DNA of 64,000 nucleotides from Beverwykella pulmonaria (GCA_001599595.1 BCHH01000011.1:1199894-1263893), one strand, 5' to 3'; positions 12,301 through 24,380 are shown, counted from the stretch's first letter. Made by a program: numbers and translations. Notes: generated by a model from the letters alone, not told the origin.

Positions 12301-15300
12301 TCGAGAAGCGGAGCCTCAGGTCGTACGCGCGCTTCTTATTACTGCAACTCTTGCATCCGTGGAGTCTCGACGAGACCCCCATCACGTCCTGATGGCGTTC
12401 TCATCTGTGCCCGACTGGTGACGAACGACTGCGCTACCCTCTAGGCTACCCATTTTTTCACGGCCCATTCCAGTCCCGAAAACCCAACGTAACCAGTGCT
12501 GTGGAGACCATCCAGCGCAAGCACCGCGGATCCATGTGGTTGCGTCGACCTTGTAAGGTACCTATATGAGGTATTTATCGTGCATATGTCCAATTCACTC
12601 CACATTCATCTGCAGCTTTATTCTGTCCCCAGAGACAGAACAAGAATTAACAACCTAAGCCACAACCATGCATAGGCGCAACGTTTGGACGTTCTCTTCT
12701 CACCACAACCGTCTGGACTAGGCCCTGAATTGTCGTCCGATTTTCCACCGTCAGAATTTCTGCCCAAGGCATTGCGCTCTTTGTAAGATGGACATCCCTG
12801 CATGGCTTTTTCGTACCTGCATATTTCCTTCCATCCGTTCTTCTAAGTGGACCAGAACGACCTCGGACCGGCTTTCTCCTCCGTTAGCGTGGCGTCTGCA
12901 ACCTTCTGCAAATTCCCCGCGATTCTTCAAATCTTTTGACAAACGGTGCCCAAGTCGGGGCCTTCTCCGTAGTCACGCCGAGTCTTTCCGCATATTCTTC
13001 GTTGTGGAGTCTGCTTGAACCAATCGCGATTTTATTCCCGAAGGCATTCTATCCAGATACGATGACTTTACATCAAGGCCCGAATATTGCATTCACCCTC
13101 TTCTGCTATGTCGCATGCAAAGGACCAGACAAGACGTTTGGTTTGATCATCTCACGAGACGACTGCGATGCAAGTGCAGCAATATCATGCCACCGAAAAC
13201 TCACCTGCATCTATGAATAAACCTCCTCCGACACGAGGAGCATCGTACATCTCGCAAGCTCTCGCAGAGTCATAGGGGCGGCTATCCGCTTCTTTTTCGT
13301 CATGTTCTTGGTCTGAACATTCGGTCGTTTCAATACACGCAGGTTTATCCCCTTATGCCCCTATTTTCATGTCGTTATCGCATCGCGTTGTCAACTATTC
13401 GTCAGGTCACTCCCTCGCTCGCGAAAATAGAGTTGTGTTTCTATTTTCGGCGCACATCTCGATTCAACGTTTCTAAGCAATTATCCCTGGGTCGTTATAG
13501 AACCCAAGACAGTGGGGACGGAGGGTGGCGTCATCCCAACTTGGGAACTCAGTGAACAGTTCCCCAGCCCAAGCGCTGGAGTTTCGATAGACGAAAGTTT
13601 TTTGAAACACGTGAAAATCCGTGTCCAACAGCAATGATTGGATGCCCTTACTCTTTAGCAGTGACGGTCCTTGCGTCCGCTTGAGACCAGTCGCTTGGCA
13701 GCTTCAACACCATGATGGACTTAGATAAAGTTTGCGGCCCCGCAGATCTCCCGCATCGCCACACTTCGATGACGAGCCCGTCACTGTTCCTATTCTTCTA
13801 GGCATACGAACCAATGCATCGTTATGCTCGATCTATTGAATTCCTTCGGCGGTACGTTCTCCGGTATTGTGCATCGTGGTGGCGAAAACAACTAACGCTC
13901 TCCTGAATCTCATTGGAGCGTTAGACAGCCGCACGCTATCCTACGGGGCGTGTTCCGTTGGGAGCAATAATGTCCTCGGGACCCCTTCGAGAACTTGGGG
14001 TAAATAAAAGAACACGTCAAGAAGGGGTCTCTGTATTCGGATTTACGTACACCATCTCTCCTTTCTCGCCACATGTCTCACCACCATTTTAGTTGCTCAG
14101 CATCGAGCATCAGCCGCAAGTCAGATTTCTTAGCATCTTCATTTTTGTGTCAATCCTCGTTTTTGTTCTCCTTCTTTCATTTTCATGCTCATTCTCGTTC
14201 TCGGTCTGATTTTCCTCCTCCTTTTTGATTTTGATTTTGGTTCTCATTCTCGATTTTATTTCATGTCTTTAACATGCAACCTCCATCCTCTCGTCAACTT
14301 CTAAGTCTGCGAATGAAACTGCAATGTCATCTCCACCCCACCATTGGCTATGTGTTACAACTCTGAACCATGTCTACTCTTAATACCCGAGTAATATACA
14401 CAATCTTACACTATAGTCCACTCACCAATAAGACATTTAGCGAACGGAATAGTCGAACTGCAAGCGACAAGCTACCATACGGTATGTCCTCACTGTCGAG
14501 CTCCCTAAGATAATATTATAAGTAATCACATGCATATCATTGTATGTAGGATGGATCCGAGGTTCAAGGATTCGCATCCTACGGACTCTTTGTTCTGCAG
14601 AGCCGCATCGGAGTAACGTCACCTACCTATTGAAGGTAACGTACCGCTCTACTCTACGGTCAAAAAGAGGAAGCAGATACATACATAACAACAATTGGTT
14701 ATTGAGTCTTGACAAATGTCATCAAAACTGATGCAACAGACCGCAGATTCAACTAATATGGATGCGTGCTTCGGTCATCCCGTCGTGGCTTGGCGTTTGG
14801 ATCCTTCTTTTGTATTGTACATGTGGTGAGGCAGAGGATGGGTGCATGTAGATGGTCCGACGGGGAACGAAGGATGAGACCGTACTATGTAAGACCGGCG
14901 TATGTATCGATGGAAAGAAGAGAGAAGGGAAGATTCAGATAAAAAGATGCAGTTACGATTTTCCCTTGCTAAACCTCCGCGTTGTGATGGGACCGCAAGT
15001 GCGCAGCAGGATACTCCACGCCCCCCCTGTAAGATTTTAGGTTCAGTGGGACAGAGGCCTTATTCTGATTCGTGGCGTGTAAGTCAGAAGAGATCTGTGG
15101 CCGCATCCGTTCAGATATTGGGTACAGTGAGACAGGTAAATCTCTTAATATCTGGCATGCGTGTCAGAAATTGAGTATGCGACTACTTGTATCTAAGTAT
15201 ATATTAAACAAGGCGCAGCTTCCCCTCATGAGATTGGAAGTAGCAGGGCGAGTAAGAAACTCTAAGCCGAACAAAGCCGACGTTACGTCCTGTCGGATCA

Positions 15301-17152
15301 CAGGCAATGAAGAATCCTTCATGTCGATCATGGGCCTCAGAAAATAGGTGTGAGACGCGGTCGGCTTCCAGAAGGCCGGGAGTCGATACCCGGAAGGAGC
15401 TCGTTAGTAGGATAGGTATGTATGACGAAGATGGTGAGAGGATTGCTCGGTGAGGATGACGGCGAGTCATCATGTCAGGGGACGGTCGTGGAAGAAAGAG
15501 CTGTGTGACTCTGAGAAGGCTGAGGGTTTTCTACCTCCTTGGGTTTTTTGTCTTGATTTTTGGACATACGAGTTGGATGGTTGATTATGATCAGGGAATT
15601 CTCTCGTACGCGTATCTGTTAAGAAATGGTTGAATGATTCCGCGGGGTTCTGAATTCCCGCATTCGCTGGGCGTCGGTATACTGGAAGTGCACTTTGGGA
15701 GGACCGGTTGCTGCTCATGTGTACATAGCATGTTCCCGCATCCGAGTAGGCATAGGGTATGATTGTTATATTTGTCCTACGAACATCTACTACATGGGCC
15801 GGCAAAACTTTTACGGGCTTGGAAGACTAGTGTTCCTAACTGATCTGTAGAAGCCGAGCGAATGGTTTGCTCTATCCAATTTTGGTTGAGGAGTGATTAT
15901 CCCGTGCGCGAACATGTCAGAATGTAGTTGCGTGAACCTCTTGCGGCCGCGGAGAAGCGTAAGTCTAGTCTTCCGGGGGGACGAATATAGGAAGAGGGGA
16001 TCCTCTTGGGTGCGCGTTGACTAGTTGATTACCTGGTCTCGACAGAGGAGTGTATTCTCTCGCACAGCATGGGGCAAGAAAGAAGTCGTGTCACCCTGAA
16101 GTATTCTAGGAGCGTCGCGCTTGCATGTCAAGCTGTGGGGAGCCGCGATACTCTTCGATACTCTTCTATGTCCTAGGCGGCAGCAGTCTGATGGTGGTAG
16201 GTGATTGCATTTCTCATGCGCGATGAGGTGAGAAAGTAGTTGTGCGACTATTTCGTAGTCATCAGAGATCTGCGCGGGAACTCTACGTGTTGCTGCGGGC
16301 TGCGAATAATTGATTGCATGTCTGCGCCCGAAATAAGTTTATTGGTGTACGGAGCGGTAGAGGGTGGGGATACATGGGCGATTCTAGCGCGGTCGTCTAG
16401 AAGCGAGGGCCTGCGACGGTTTGAGAACGTGGTGGTTTAACGTCTGACTTTGAGGTGGCTATGCTCACAAGCGATGCCATGAAGGGATCATGGTATGAAC
16501 CTGCAGGCATCTAGACGCGTATAATGTCCGCGATGGATCTGGAACGTAGCAATTGAATGTCTGACTTTAGTGCACATGAATTCATGTGTGATGCTGTGAG
16601 ATGATTCTCATGCGACTCTTCTGCAGTCATCTCGAAGGTTGGGAAGCATTGCGGGTAAGGGAAAGGACTAAGGAGGGACGATGCTTGCATTTTTAATATG
16701 AGGGCCATGTAATCATACGCAATGCTGTGGAAAGATCGTTGTGTCTCGGAAGAGCTGTCGTCATCCGGGAGTTCGTTGCCGGGCGATGAGGTAGGACGAT
16801 TGCTATGGTGAGCTTACTTCTGATGGGACTGGAAATGTGGAACTGTGCTTGCCATACGCATATCATATTACGTGCAGGCATTCTCTCGTGGACTTCTAGA
16901 ATTGAGACTGGTGATCTGTCTAGCATGTCTGGGCTCAAGTCGGGCACTCATGCCTTGCTAACTGCTCCCCTCACCACATTGCTGGTCCTGATATGCCATC
17001 CACGTACAAATCGATGGAAGTTGCAATTGAATATTCTTTTGATCGTACTGGGTGGTATTCCGTATATACAGCCACCAAAGGCACCATACCCGAATTGACC
17101 GTTGCGCCTGAAACGTGCATATCTCTTCCGCTCCACGTTCCTCCCTTACCCC
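9331..17152. other. Very long gene-poor region (7.8 kb)
   Basis: Upstream of the CRIB gene and downstream of NDUFB3. From 9.3 to 12.4 kb the DNA is GC-rich and gives several long chance ORFs on both strands (for example 11125-11778 minus) whose translations look random. From 13.6 to 14.3 kb there is pyrimidine-rich sequence with imperfect TTCTCATTCTCG-like runs near 14.17-14.27 kb. No domain, transposase or clear tRNA was found. Large regulatory regions and lncRNA loci are possible contents but cannot be shown from sequence. Confidence 0.45.
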
Positions 17153-17458
17153 TCAATGATGGCTCCCTTCATCGTGGTGTGCATGCTCGTCCTTGAAGTA
17201 AAACTGCTCGGCGACCAGATATCCTGCAAAGGCGACGGTTGCGATGCCGAGGCCCGGGAAGGAGCCCTTGAAGCGGTTGAAGCGTGTAAATGGGCCCGTG
17301 TATCGCCATGCTTCGCTGCGCAGAGCTCAATATGACAGCAGCGTTTACAAAGGAGAGGGAGCGTACTATCGTGCCCATGGGTCGCCCTTGGTTCCGTTTG
17401 CGGAGGAGGCGGAGAACTTCCTAGGGTCGAAGCCGGTGATGGAGGGGCGTGGTGCCAT
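17153..17458 (-). CDS. NDUFB3: NADH dehydrogenase (complex I) B12/NDUFB3-type subunit
   Basis: Exons 17458-17367 and 17315-17153, joined across a 51-nt intron (GTACGC...GCGCAG), give 84 residues. The motif WARYEAWRYTGPF spans the splice junction and is followed by RFNRFKGSFPGLGIATVAF, one membrane segment, and a His-rich C-terminus (DEHAHHDEGSHH). This order is diagnostic of the B12 accessory subunit of mitochondrial complex I, which sits in the membrane arm of the inner membrane. Each exon is short, so the gene is easily missed. It points away from CAF1, with 454 bp between the start codons, so the two may share a promoter region. Confidence 0.92.
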
Positions 17459-17912
17459 GGCGATGCTGCGCGGTGGGGGTCAGCAATTGGGTTGCAGAAG
17501 AGTGAGTGGTTGAGAGGGGCATTGGAAAACTACTACGGACTGTGAAGGCCTCTATCAGCGACTGGCAAGAGGCGTGATGGCGACAGTGGTGTTTGCAGGA
17601 TGGAGCCCTTTTGTTCGTTGATCGTGTATGTTCCAATGTCTTGGCATCGAGCTTGGGCCGCTTGCTTCAAGTTCCGCGTTGAACACATTCGTGAACGCCT
17701 CCAGTCGTCGTTTTCCCATCGTCCGCACCTCGCCCTCACCTTCATTCACACGTCTCTGGCCCGCACGCATCGCATCTGCTAGCCTTCTGTGTGCGCGTAA
17801 AGCTGATAGAACTGGGTGCGAGCTACTTGATATTTTGCCCTACAGCCTCCCGAATGACCACGAGCCTCCCGCGCTCACATCGAATTCGACATCTCCGCGA
17901 TAGCCAGGCACA
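17459..17912. promoter_or_regulatory. Divergent promoter region between NDUFB3 and CAF1
   Basis: A 454-bp space between two outward-pointing start codons. No TATA box is evident. A pyrimidine-rich tract lies at about 17.69-17.78 kb, close to the CAF1 side. No coding signal was recognised on either strand. Confidence 0.4.
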
Positions 17913-19628
17913 ATGCCACCTCCAGGGGGCCGCTTCCCTGGCCACAACCTCTCCAACCCCTTCGCACACCTCAACAACCCGCTCCACCAGCAGCCCCACC
18001 TGCAACAGCAGCACCAGCAGAACCTCCAACATCCCGGTTTCGGCGGCAACCCGGGCCACAACATCAACCTCTTCGGCCACAACCAGAGCAGTTTCCAGTC
18101 TAATGCAGGAATTGGGGGGGGCCTCGGCGGCGCAGGACTTGGAGGCGCCGTGGGCATCGGAGGCGTGAGTGGAGGAACGGGGCTGGACGGGCAGGAGGCG
18201 CGCATGCGCTTCGCACACGGCGCTCAGCTACAGCAAGAGGCGGCACTGGGGCAAGGACAAGGCGGCGCAAAGGGAATCGCCGGACAGCGGATACGCGAGG
18301 TCTGGCGGTCGAACCTGCATCAAGAGATGGACGTACTGCGATCGCTGGTCGACCAGTATCCGTATATCAGTATGGTCAGTATCACTCCCTTCGTTAGAAC
18401 CGGTCAGATTTCGTATATCAGGGTGTGAGATGCTAAGATTGTGAAACGAGCGTGGTCAATGGGGGGTTAAGACCATCACGGAATGGGCATCCCAATGTTT
18501 TTCCTCTGTGCTTCTTTCTCTCTCTCTTTTCATGTATTACAATGCAGCCGATGCTAACACCTATAGCAGGACACCGAGTTCCCCGGCGTTGTCGCCCGCC
18601 CTATCGGGGAGTTCAACTCCAAAGCATCCTACCACTACCAGACAGTGCGCTGCAACGTCGACCTTTTGAAGATCATCCAGCTCGGCATAACCCTCTTCTC
18701 CGTTCAAGGCGAAGTGCCTCCTTCTCATCTCGATGTTTCTCAATTGACCTACACACCGAAGGCCGTGCAGCACTACGCTAACAACATTATGGTCTGCCCG
18801 TGCACATGGACCTTCAACTTTCAGTTCTCCCTGGAAAACGATATGTACAACGAGGAGTCCATACAAATGTTGAAGAAATCGGGCGCCGACTTCGAAAAGC
18901 ATGCGACACAAGGCATCGACCCCGACGAGTTCGGATCTCTCCTGATAACATCGGGAATGACCCTTACCACCGATGTGAACTGGATATCGTTTCACTCTGG
19001 CTACGACTTTGCCTACTTGGTGAAGATGCTGAGCGCGAAACAACTGCCTGAAGATGAAGAGTCGTACCGCAAGCTCGTGCAGATATTCTTTCCTAAACTC
19101 TTGGATGTGAAGTACCTCTGGCGGCATGCGAACAATCTTGTCCGCCGTGGCGTCATCAACACTCAGGCCACTAACATCCTCAACAACCTTGGGACCAAGT
19201 CCGGACTCCAGGACCTTGCAGACGAACTCGGTTGCCAACGTATCGGGGCTTCGCACACCGCCGGATCGGACGCCTGGCTCACGGGAACCGTTTTTTGGGA
19301 ATTGAGGAAGAAGATCTTCGACAGCAACATACCTGAGGATCTGAATGGACAGATGTGGGGCTTGACAGGCGTGGGTCCACCTGCCAGCGCTGCAGCCCAG
19401 TCTGCTGTTCTCGCTGCACAAGGGCAACAGAATATGGCTGGCTACCAAGGGATGAACGGCAGCATGATGTTCCATCCTGGTGCAGGAACCACACATCGCG
19501 GTGAGGGACCAAGCACACCGACGAGTCACCCGGCAGGACTTGCCTCGACACCAGGCCCCAGTCACGGAGGGATGATGACACCGGGGGCCACTGGCGCATT
19601 TGGCGAGTTTAGGTATAGTGGCAAGTAG
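17913..19628 (+). CDS. POP2: CCR4-NOT deadenylase subunit CAF1/Pop2
   Basis: Exons 17913-18374 and 18570-19628 (intron GTCAGT...ATAGCAG, branch GCTAAC) give 506 residues. The first 130 residues are Gln-, Gly- and Asn-rich and probably disordered. The DEDD nuclease domain then runs to about residue 390. The first catalytic pair, D-x-E in DTEFPGVVARP, falls exactly at the splice junction (residues 155-157). The third Asp is in FHSGYDFAYL, and the His and last Asp are in SHTAGSDAWLTG. All five metal and catalytic residues are therefore present. The enzyme shortens mRNA poly(A) tails as part of CCR4-NOT in the cytoplasm. The Gly/Met/Pro-rich C-terminal tail is typical of filamentous fungi. Confidence 0.95.
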
Positions 19629-20459
19629 ACAGATGCTGTCCTGGCGGCTTTACTAAATTCAATTTGCACGGGGCAGTATCTATATTCTAGAAAGGGGTTG
19701 GTATATTTCAGCCCGAGATCGAGATGAAGTTAACAGCAATTCGATCGTTCGTTGACACAATGGAGGACTGGCGGCGTTCTGGATATTGTGTTTGCTTGTA
19801 TCATCATTCCTCTACACTAGTGCTTGCATTTTCCTGGCGCTCCGGGATGGGGATTTGTGTGTGGAGAAGGTGAAGGGATGTGTTACTTGGTCTTGCCTCG
19901 TTCGAGATTGAGGTATTGCGAGGGGATAGTTGGGGCCGGAATGGGAATCCAATCTTAGCATTTGAGTACAATGTCTGCTCGGTTGTAGTCCAAAGTGGTG
20001 ACTTGTTACTAACACATACTTTAAAGCCGGCCTTCTCCCTCCCTTGTGGCCCCGAGAAGGCTTCAGAATATCAACTGTGACTATTTCTCGTGCAACAGTA
20101 ATGTTAATTTAAATCCCCTATCCGCCCCCACGTCAGAGCATGTCACGATCAACCTATCGCGATTTCCTTCAACACCGCCTTGTTTACTATGGATCCTCGT
20201 GAGCGGGCTATTGAGTTGGCTATTTCTGATTATTGCACAGGCGTTTATTCTTGTAAACAAGCTGTTGCTAAGGCGTACGGACTCTCGTCGCCTCAATAGC
20301 TTTACAAAAAGCACTGCTAGTTATAAACACTAGCAGTGGCCGAGCCGTAAACAGGAGAAATTGCTTGTTAAATGGATCCTTGAATGGTAAACGACGATGA
20401 CGATAGGTAGGTAGGTGGTTAAATGATATTTGATAGTGCAACTAGGCACGAACCGGACT
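19629..20459. other. Intergenic, 3' of CAF1
   Basis: Carries the CAF1 3' UTR. From about 20.05 kb the DNA becomes AT-richer and borders repeat-derived sequence. No gene was recognised. Confidence 0.4.
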
Positions 20460-20645
20460 CGTAACTATAAGCAGTATAAGTGTGTGAAGCTGCATATTGT
20501 GAGTGAATGCGTGTGTGTATATTGTGTGTGTGAAATGTGATTTCTGATCTAGAATACATGACGTGTGCGTATGATATATATATGTAATAGCCGACATGAT
20601 TAGTCAGTGGCATACACATGTGACGATAGGTATTCTGGGCTTACA
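20460..20645 (-). repeat. Degenerate copy of the TGTAAGC...GCTTACA repeat
   Basis: On the minus strand this stretch begins TGTAAGCCCAGAATACC and contains TATGCCACTGACTAATCA, the same blocks found at 63713-63842 and 44098-44236. The outer left boundary is unclear and no target duplication was found, so it is probably an old, mutated copy. Confidence 0.55.
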
Positions 20646-20741
20646 AGTAGAACTCTAGTGTAATAGAGACGTTTGAGGGATCTCAGGCATGTAACAATTT
20701 CCGGCATTTCCACCAAGTGCGGTGTACCAATTCTTCACCAT

Positions 20742-21026
20742 CTACTCAAAATCCCCGGGTAATTTCTCTTGATTGGACAGACTGACGTAGCAGTAGGTGA
20801 TCATGGTAGGATTTACTTCTGTACAATGCTTCCATAGTATTAGTCCATTGGTGTTGCTAAACATCGTAGCTACACCGAAGGAGCTAGGGTCCATGGTCGG
20901 CGGCTCGTCGGCAGTCGCATTGATGATGGAATATTCAAATTCTGAATTGAGGGCATAGGGAATGCCACGGCCGAGATTGGCTGCTGCTGCGAGGGTGGCG
21001 ATTAAAGTTAGGTGGAGCAGTTGATG
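20742..21026 (-). pseudogene. Small secreted-protein ORF without a start codon
   Basis: About 94 codons read open on the minus strand to a TAG at 20742. The N-terminal end looks like a signal peptide core (LLHLTLIATLAAAANLGRG), followed by a mature region with two cysteines. There is no in-frame ATG before the hydrophobic stretch. The sequence CACCATCAACTGCTC at its beginning would be a good start if one G were restored after CACCAT, or an upstream exon could join at the CCCCACAG acceptor just before. I do not recognise the family. It lies directly downstream of the jacalin-like gene on the same strand. It could be a real two-exon effector-like gene or a decayed one. Confidence 0.35.
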
Positions 21027-21400
21027 GTGTTCTTGTAACGCCGGTGACTGTGGGGTGTGGTTGATTAAGAGCGTTAGAGATGAATTAGAGCTTCGAGATT
21101 AGAGGATATAGGTGCGTATATAGGTTTTAGTTACAGTATTAGCGCGGGTTGATACACAGGATGTATTTTGCAAAGAGTGGAAGAGTATACACAACATTAA
21201 GGCAAGCCGACCACATATATGCGAGACTTTGATGCCCACGTCTTAGTGTAGCAGGTATAAATTAGACACGGCAGAGGGCTCAATTATGTACAGCATGAAG
21301 GGGGTGAAACTTGGTAGAAAATAGGTGATATGAAGGGGATATTGATAAGGGTATCATATGTACAGAGAAGAAGGATATATAGTCAGAAAAAAGTTGAAGT

Positions 21401-22671
21401 TCATCTGCCGAGAGCTCCACGTTTGACCCTCCTCTTGGTAGGTTGGACAAGGTCGGCCTTGTCCCAACAATCTGTGCTGAGATTCGACACTGAGCGACCA
21501 GTGAAAACACCCTGCTGTTTGTAGCTGAACGACTTTCCGTTCTCAAACCTAACAGTGTTCTAGATCGTGTGAGTCGTGGAGTGCTAAGAAGTTGAGAATG
21601 AATAGGGGAGGAGAGTACGTACCGTGCTTATGTAGGTACTCGTATACTCAGCATACCAGTAAAACGCTTCGCATGCTATCGTTTGTCCGTCTTGGACAAT
21701 GACTTCCCTCTCCCAACTGACCGGATTGGAGTCCGGATTGTGAGCCTCATGATACGCCATTTCATCTATCATCCATTCTGCTCTCATTGCTCCCTCTGTT
21801 TCGACCTTTTCGGAGACTCGAGGATAGAACACATGGTAACTAATTGGATAGCCTGTGTCCGAGCCTATCCCAATGTACGACTGGGACCTTTCAAAGTCTA
21901 CAGACGATGACTGTGTGTCACTGCCTTGAAAGGTGTATAGCATCTCGGCTCCAACGTTATTCGGAAATTCTTCATATTTAACCATTTTAGCCTTCATGTT
22001 TCTATTAAATTAATTAGCAGATGCTGAATAGGGGCAAGAAGAGGAGAGTCTGGTGTTGGACCTTACATTTTTTTCATGAACGCTGTTTGATCCTGGTCGA
22101 AGACAAGATCGTCAACCGCAACTCTGCTGATCTTACTCGAGAAGAACAGCGGTGCCAGGCCGTCAACCTTCCAGCCCATGAAGCCTCTCACTCCAAGCAA
22201 TATTCCACTTCCTGTTTCCTGTGAAAATCCATCTTCTCCATCGACTTTTCTACCCACGTCTAGCTGGAACCCCCTCTTTGTCTCGATAAAGATATGCCCA
22301 ATAGCAGTACCCCTGTCATCGTTCCATGTCTTAAACGTCTTAATACCGTCGTCGTAGGAATTCCACTCAAGACCTTTGGTTTCGCCCTTTTCGTTGCCGA
22401 GGGTCTCAGATTCCTCGCCGTTCTGATAATAGAGTTTAATGCCGCGGATCCAGGAACTGCCTTCTTCGTACCAAACTTTTATACCACTAACGGCCACGCC
22501 GTATGGCCATTTCGTCTCGCATCTGGCGGTGCCTTGGATGGCGCCGGCTGGATAGCCTCCTATTATCAAGGAACTATCTTCGCAGTCGGCTGACCAGCTA
22601 AAGCTCGTGCTGTCGGCAAAGGCAGTACTAGCTAAGGTTGCTGCTACGCTGATAAATGGAAGAAGCTTCAT
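21401..22671 (-). CDS. Secreted jacalin-like lectin-fold protein with extra C-terminal region
   Basis: Three exons (22671-22067, 22001-21623, 21559-21401), all in phase, with introns of 65 and 63 nt, give 380 residues. The start at 22671 was preferred to the ATG 15 bases upstream because it begins directly with a signal peptide (MKLLPFISVAATLASTAFA). Residues about 20-180 look like a jacalin-type beta-prism: SSWIRGIKLYYQNG, IGHIFIETKRGFQLDVG and GSGILLGVRGFMGW. The following 190 residues are alternating polar and hydrophobic with many Ser and Thr, and ambiguous. Lectin-plus-aerolysin-like architectures exist in fungi, but I see no decisive motif. The C-terminus is basic (KRRVKRGALGR). It may act outside the cell on glycans; target unknown. 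Confidence 0.7.
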
Positions 22672-23610
22672 AGTCCTGAATTGCAAGAATAGAAAGTAGT
22701 GAAAAAGATATGAGTAATTGTTGCTTAAAATCGAAGTGTTTGTTATGTGATGACGAGACAGGATGGAAGAGTGATGTCTACATCCTTATACTATTGTACA
22801 CTGCGAAGGCTGATTTCACGCGGAGACGGTAGGCTGTGTGAGTGAAATTGTAGAAGCTATTCTTGAACATCCGCGCACGATCCCAGCCTCATAGGTAGCA
22901 AGGTATTAAGATACCATGCTAGAATAGGACTGGCTAAGCAAAACTTCGAGTAGCTGAGAGGCGGGCAATCTGACCAACGAGAGGCGTGCAGCATCTAGAA
23001 ACGGGATTAGTCCAGTAGACCAGCTTCCTAAAGAAGTCAAGTGGAGTAAATTTCAAAGGATTGTGCGAATAGCCGGTAGAGCCAAGACGTCGCAGAGTGT
23101 TAAAGGTTGTACCCGCCAGCTAGCCACCATCGCCGGAGCCGCGTTTTTGCAGCTTCTTGGCGCGGATTGCTCAAATCCCCAACTGGCTGTACGGTGCCAG
23201 GGAAATGTTGTGGAGGCGGCGAAGAAGCTGAATGGCAAGGGGAGAGATCTGGATACGAGTTGAGGCTGGAGACTGGTCAGCGAAAAGTGCGGTGACACTA
23301 GTTAGTCATCCATTCACTCATCCATCTTGGTTTAGCTCAGCCTTGCTGTTCGGCTGCCTTTCCAAGGGCACTTTATCCCTGAACTCTGAGTAACCACTAC
23401 TTTGATTTTATCTACTCTATAGAACTCTTCGTCCTTTTCTTCGAACAGAGCTATATGAAATGTCTTCTGGGACGCTGGCGCACAATATGATTCGAGCAAC
23501 GAGGATATTATACTCCGTTTGCTAGAACGGTTCGGATTAGCTACTTTCCAAGAAATTTGCCTTCGACCGTTTGAGCTGCCATGTTCCTGCGGCTCTTTGA
23601 CCATTGGGGC

Positions 23611-23651
<41 letters not shown>

Positions 23652-23699
23652 GCTACAAGCTCAGCGACGCATCGTGGCTAGTGCTCAGCTGATGGAGCC
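22672..23699. other. Intergenic, upstream of the jacalin-like gene
   Basis: Promoter side of the secreted gene, then sequence with no recognised gene. It contains the GT microsatellite annotated separately. A minus-strand ORF at 23332-23604 has protein-like composition but matches no family I know. Confidence 0.4.
23613..23650. repeat. (GT)19 microsatellite
   Basis: Nineteen uninterrupted GT dinucleotides directly upstream of the polyketide synthase remnant. Confidence 0.95.
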
Positions 23700-24380
23700 A
23701 GCCTCACGTGTCATGGGGTATCTTTCTTTCCTCTCCGCTCATGTATCCGAGTGTTTTGTCAGATCGCTCTCATCTCATCGTGTCTTTGGACCCTGGGTGG
23801 ATGCTCTCAGCCTGTACGGTCGCAGAACCAGCTTTCCACCAACAGCGTTTAGATAGCCTGGGCTTCTTGGCACCAGTTACGGAGGCGCAGCTACTAGGTC
23901 TCTTGGACTTTTGCTGCCAGCCGGGCCTCAAGGCCAAATCGTATACATGACAGACCATGATCGGAATAGGATTCCCTGCAAATTCTAACAGAAAAGGGAC
24001 AACGTTCCTGTCATTACTCACTAGACCTAAATGGCGTGTTCTCACTATGCTCGCAGGTGGAATGGACCAACATCTATGTTCAGAAAAGACTCCAAAGCAC
24101 ATCCCGCTTGTCGATCTCCTTACGGCCAAACCTTCGATGCCAGAAAGAATTGAGTTAGTCTGTAGTGCTTTACTGAAGTGACGATCTACCGTTTTAGGAA
24201 TCGACGAGGACCTCATCGACAAGGACCAGCCAGCTCATGAAAGCTGGTATGGACTTACTTATGACTGCTGAGCTGCGGACGTGGTTTAGGAAAGAGTCGG
24301 GCGCTAATGTTAGCGTCTTCAATATCATGGGGAACGCGAGCTTACAGGATCTCTCTACGGAGGTTGCGAAGAGGAAATAA
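23700..24380 (+). pseudogene. C-terminal remnant of a polyketide synthase (KR end plus ACP)
   Basis: One frame reads the end of a ketoreductase domain (SLDPGWMLSACTVAE, then LDSLGFLAPVTEAQLLGLLD), a linker (MIGIGFPANSNRKG) and the start of an acyl-carrier domain (VLGIDEDLIDKDQPAHE). A one-base frameshift near 24240 moves to the frame with GMDLLMTAELRTWF and the ACP end at a TAA (24378-24380). In-frame TGA stops occur at 23948 and 24179. The carrier Ser that should follow GMD is Leu (TTA), one C-to-T step from TCA. The rest of the synthase is absent upstream. This is the tail of a dead highly-reducing-type PKS. Confidence 0.75.

Noticed and set aside
12378..12460. Minus-strand sequence with a tRNA A-box-like start (TAGCCTAGAGGGTAGC)
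   Set aside because: No matching B box (GGTTCRANTCC), and no acceptor or anticodon stem could be paired; the GTCTCG/CGAGAC hairpin nearby is not a T arm.
15376..15393. T-arm-like hairpin CCGGGAGTCGATACCCGG
   Set aside because: The loop is 8 nt and there is no upstream partner for the would-be acceptor strand, so not a tRNA.
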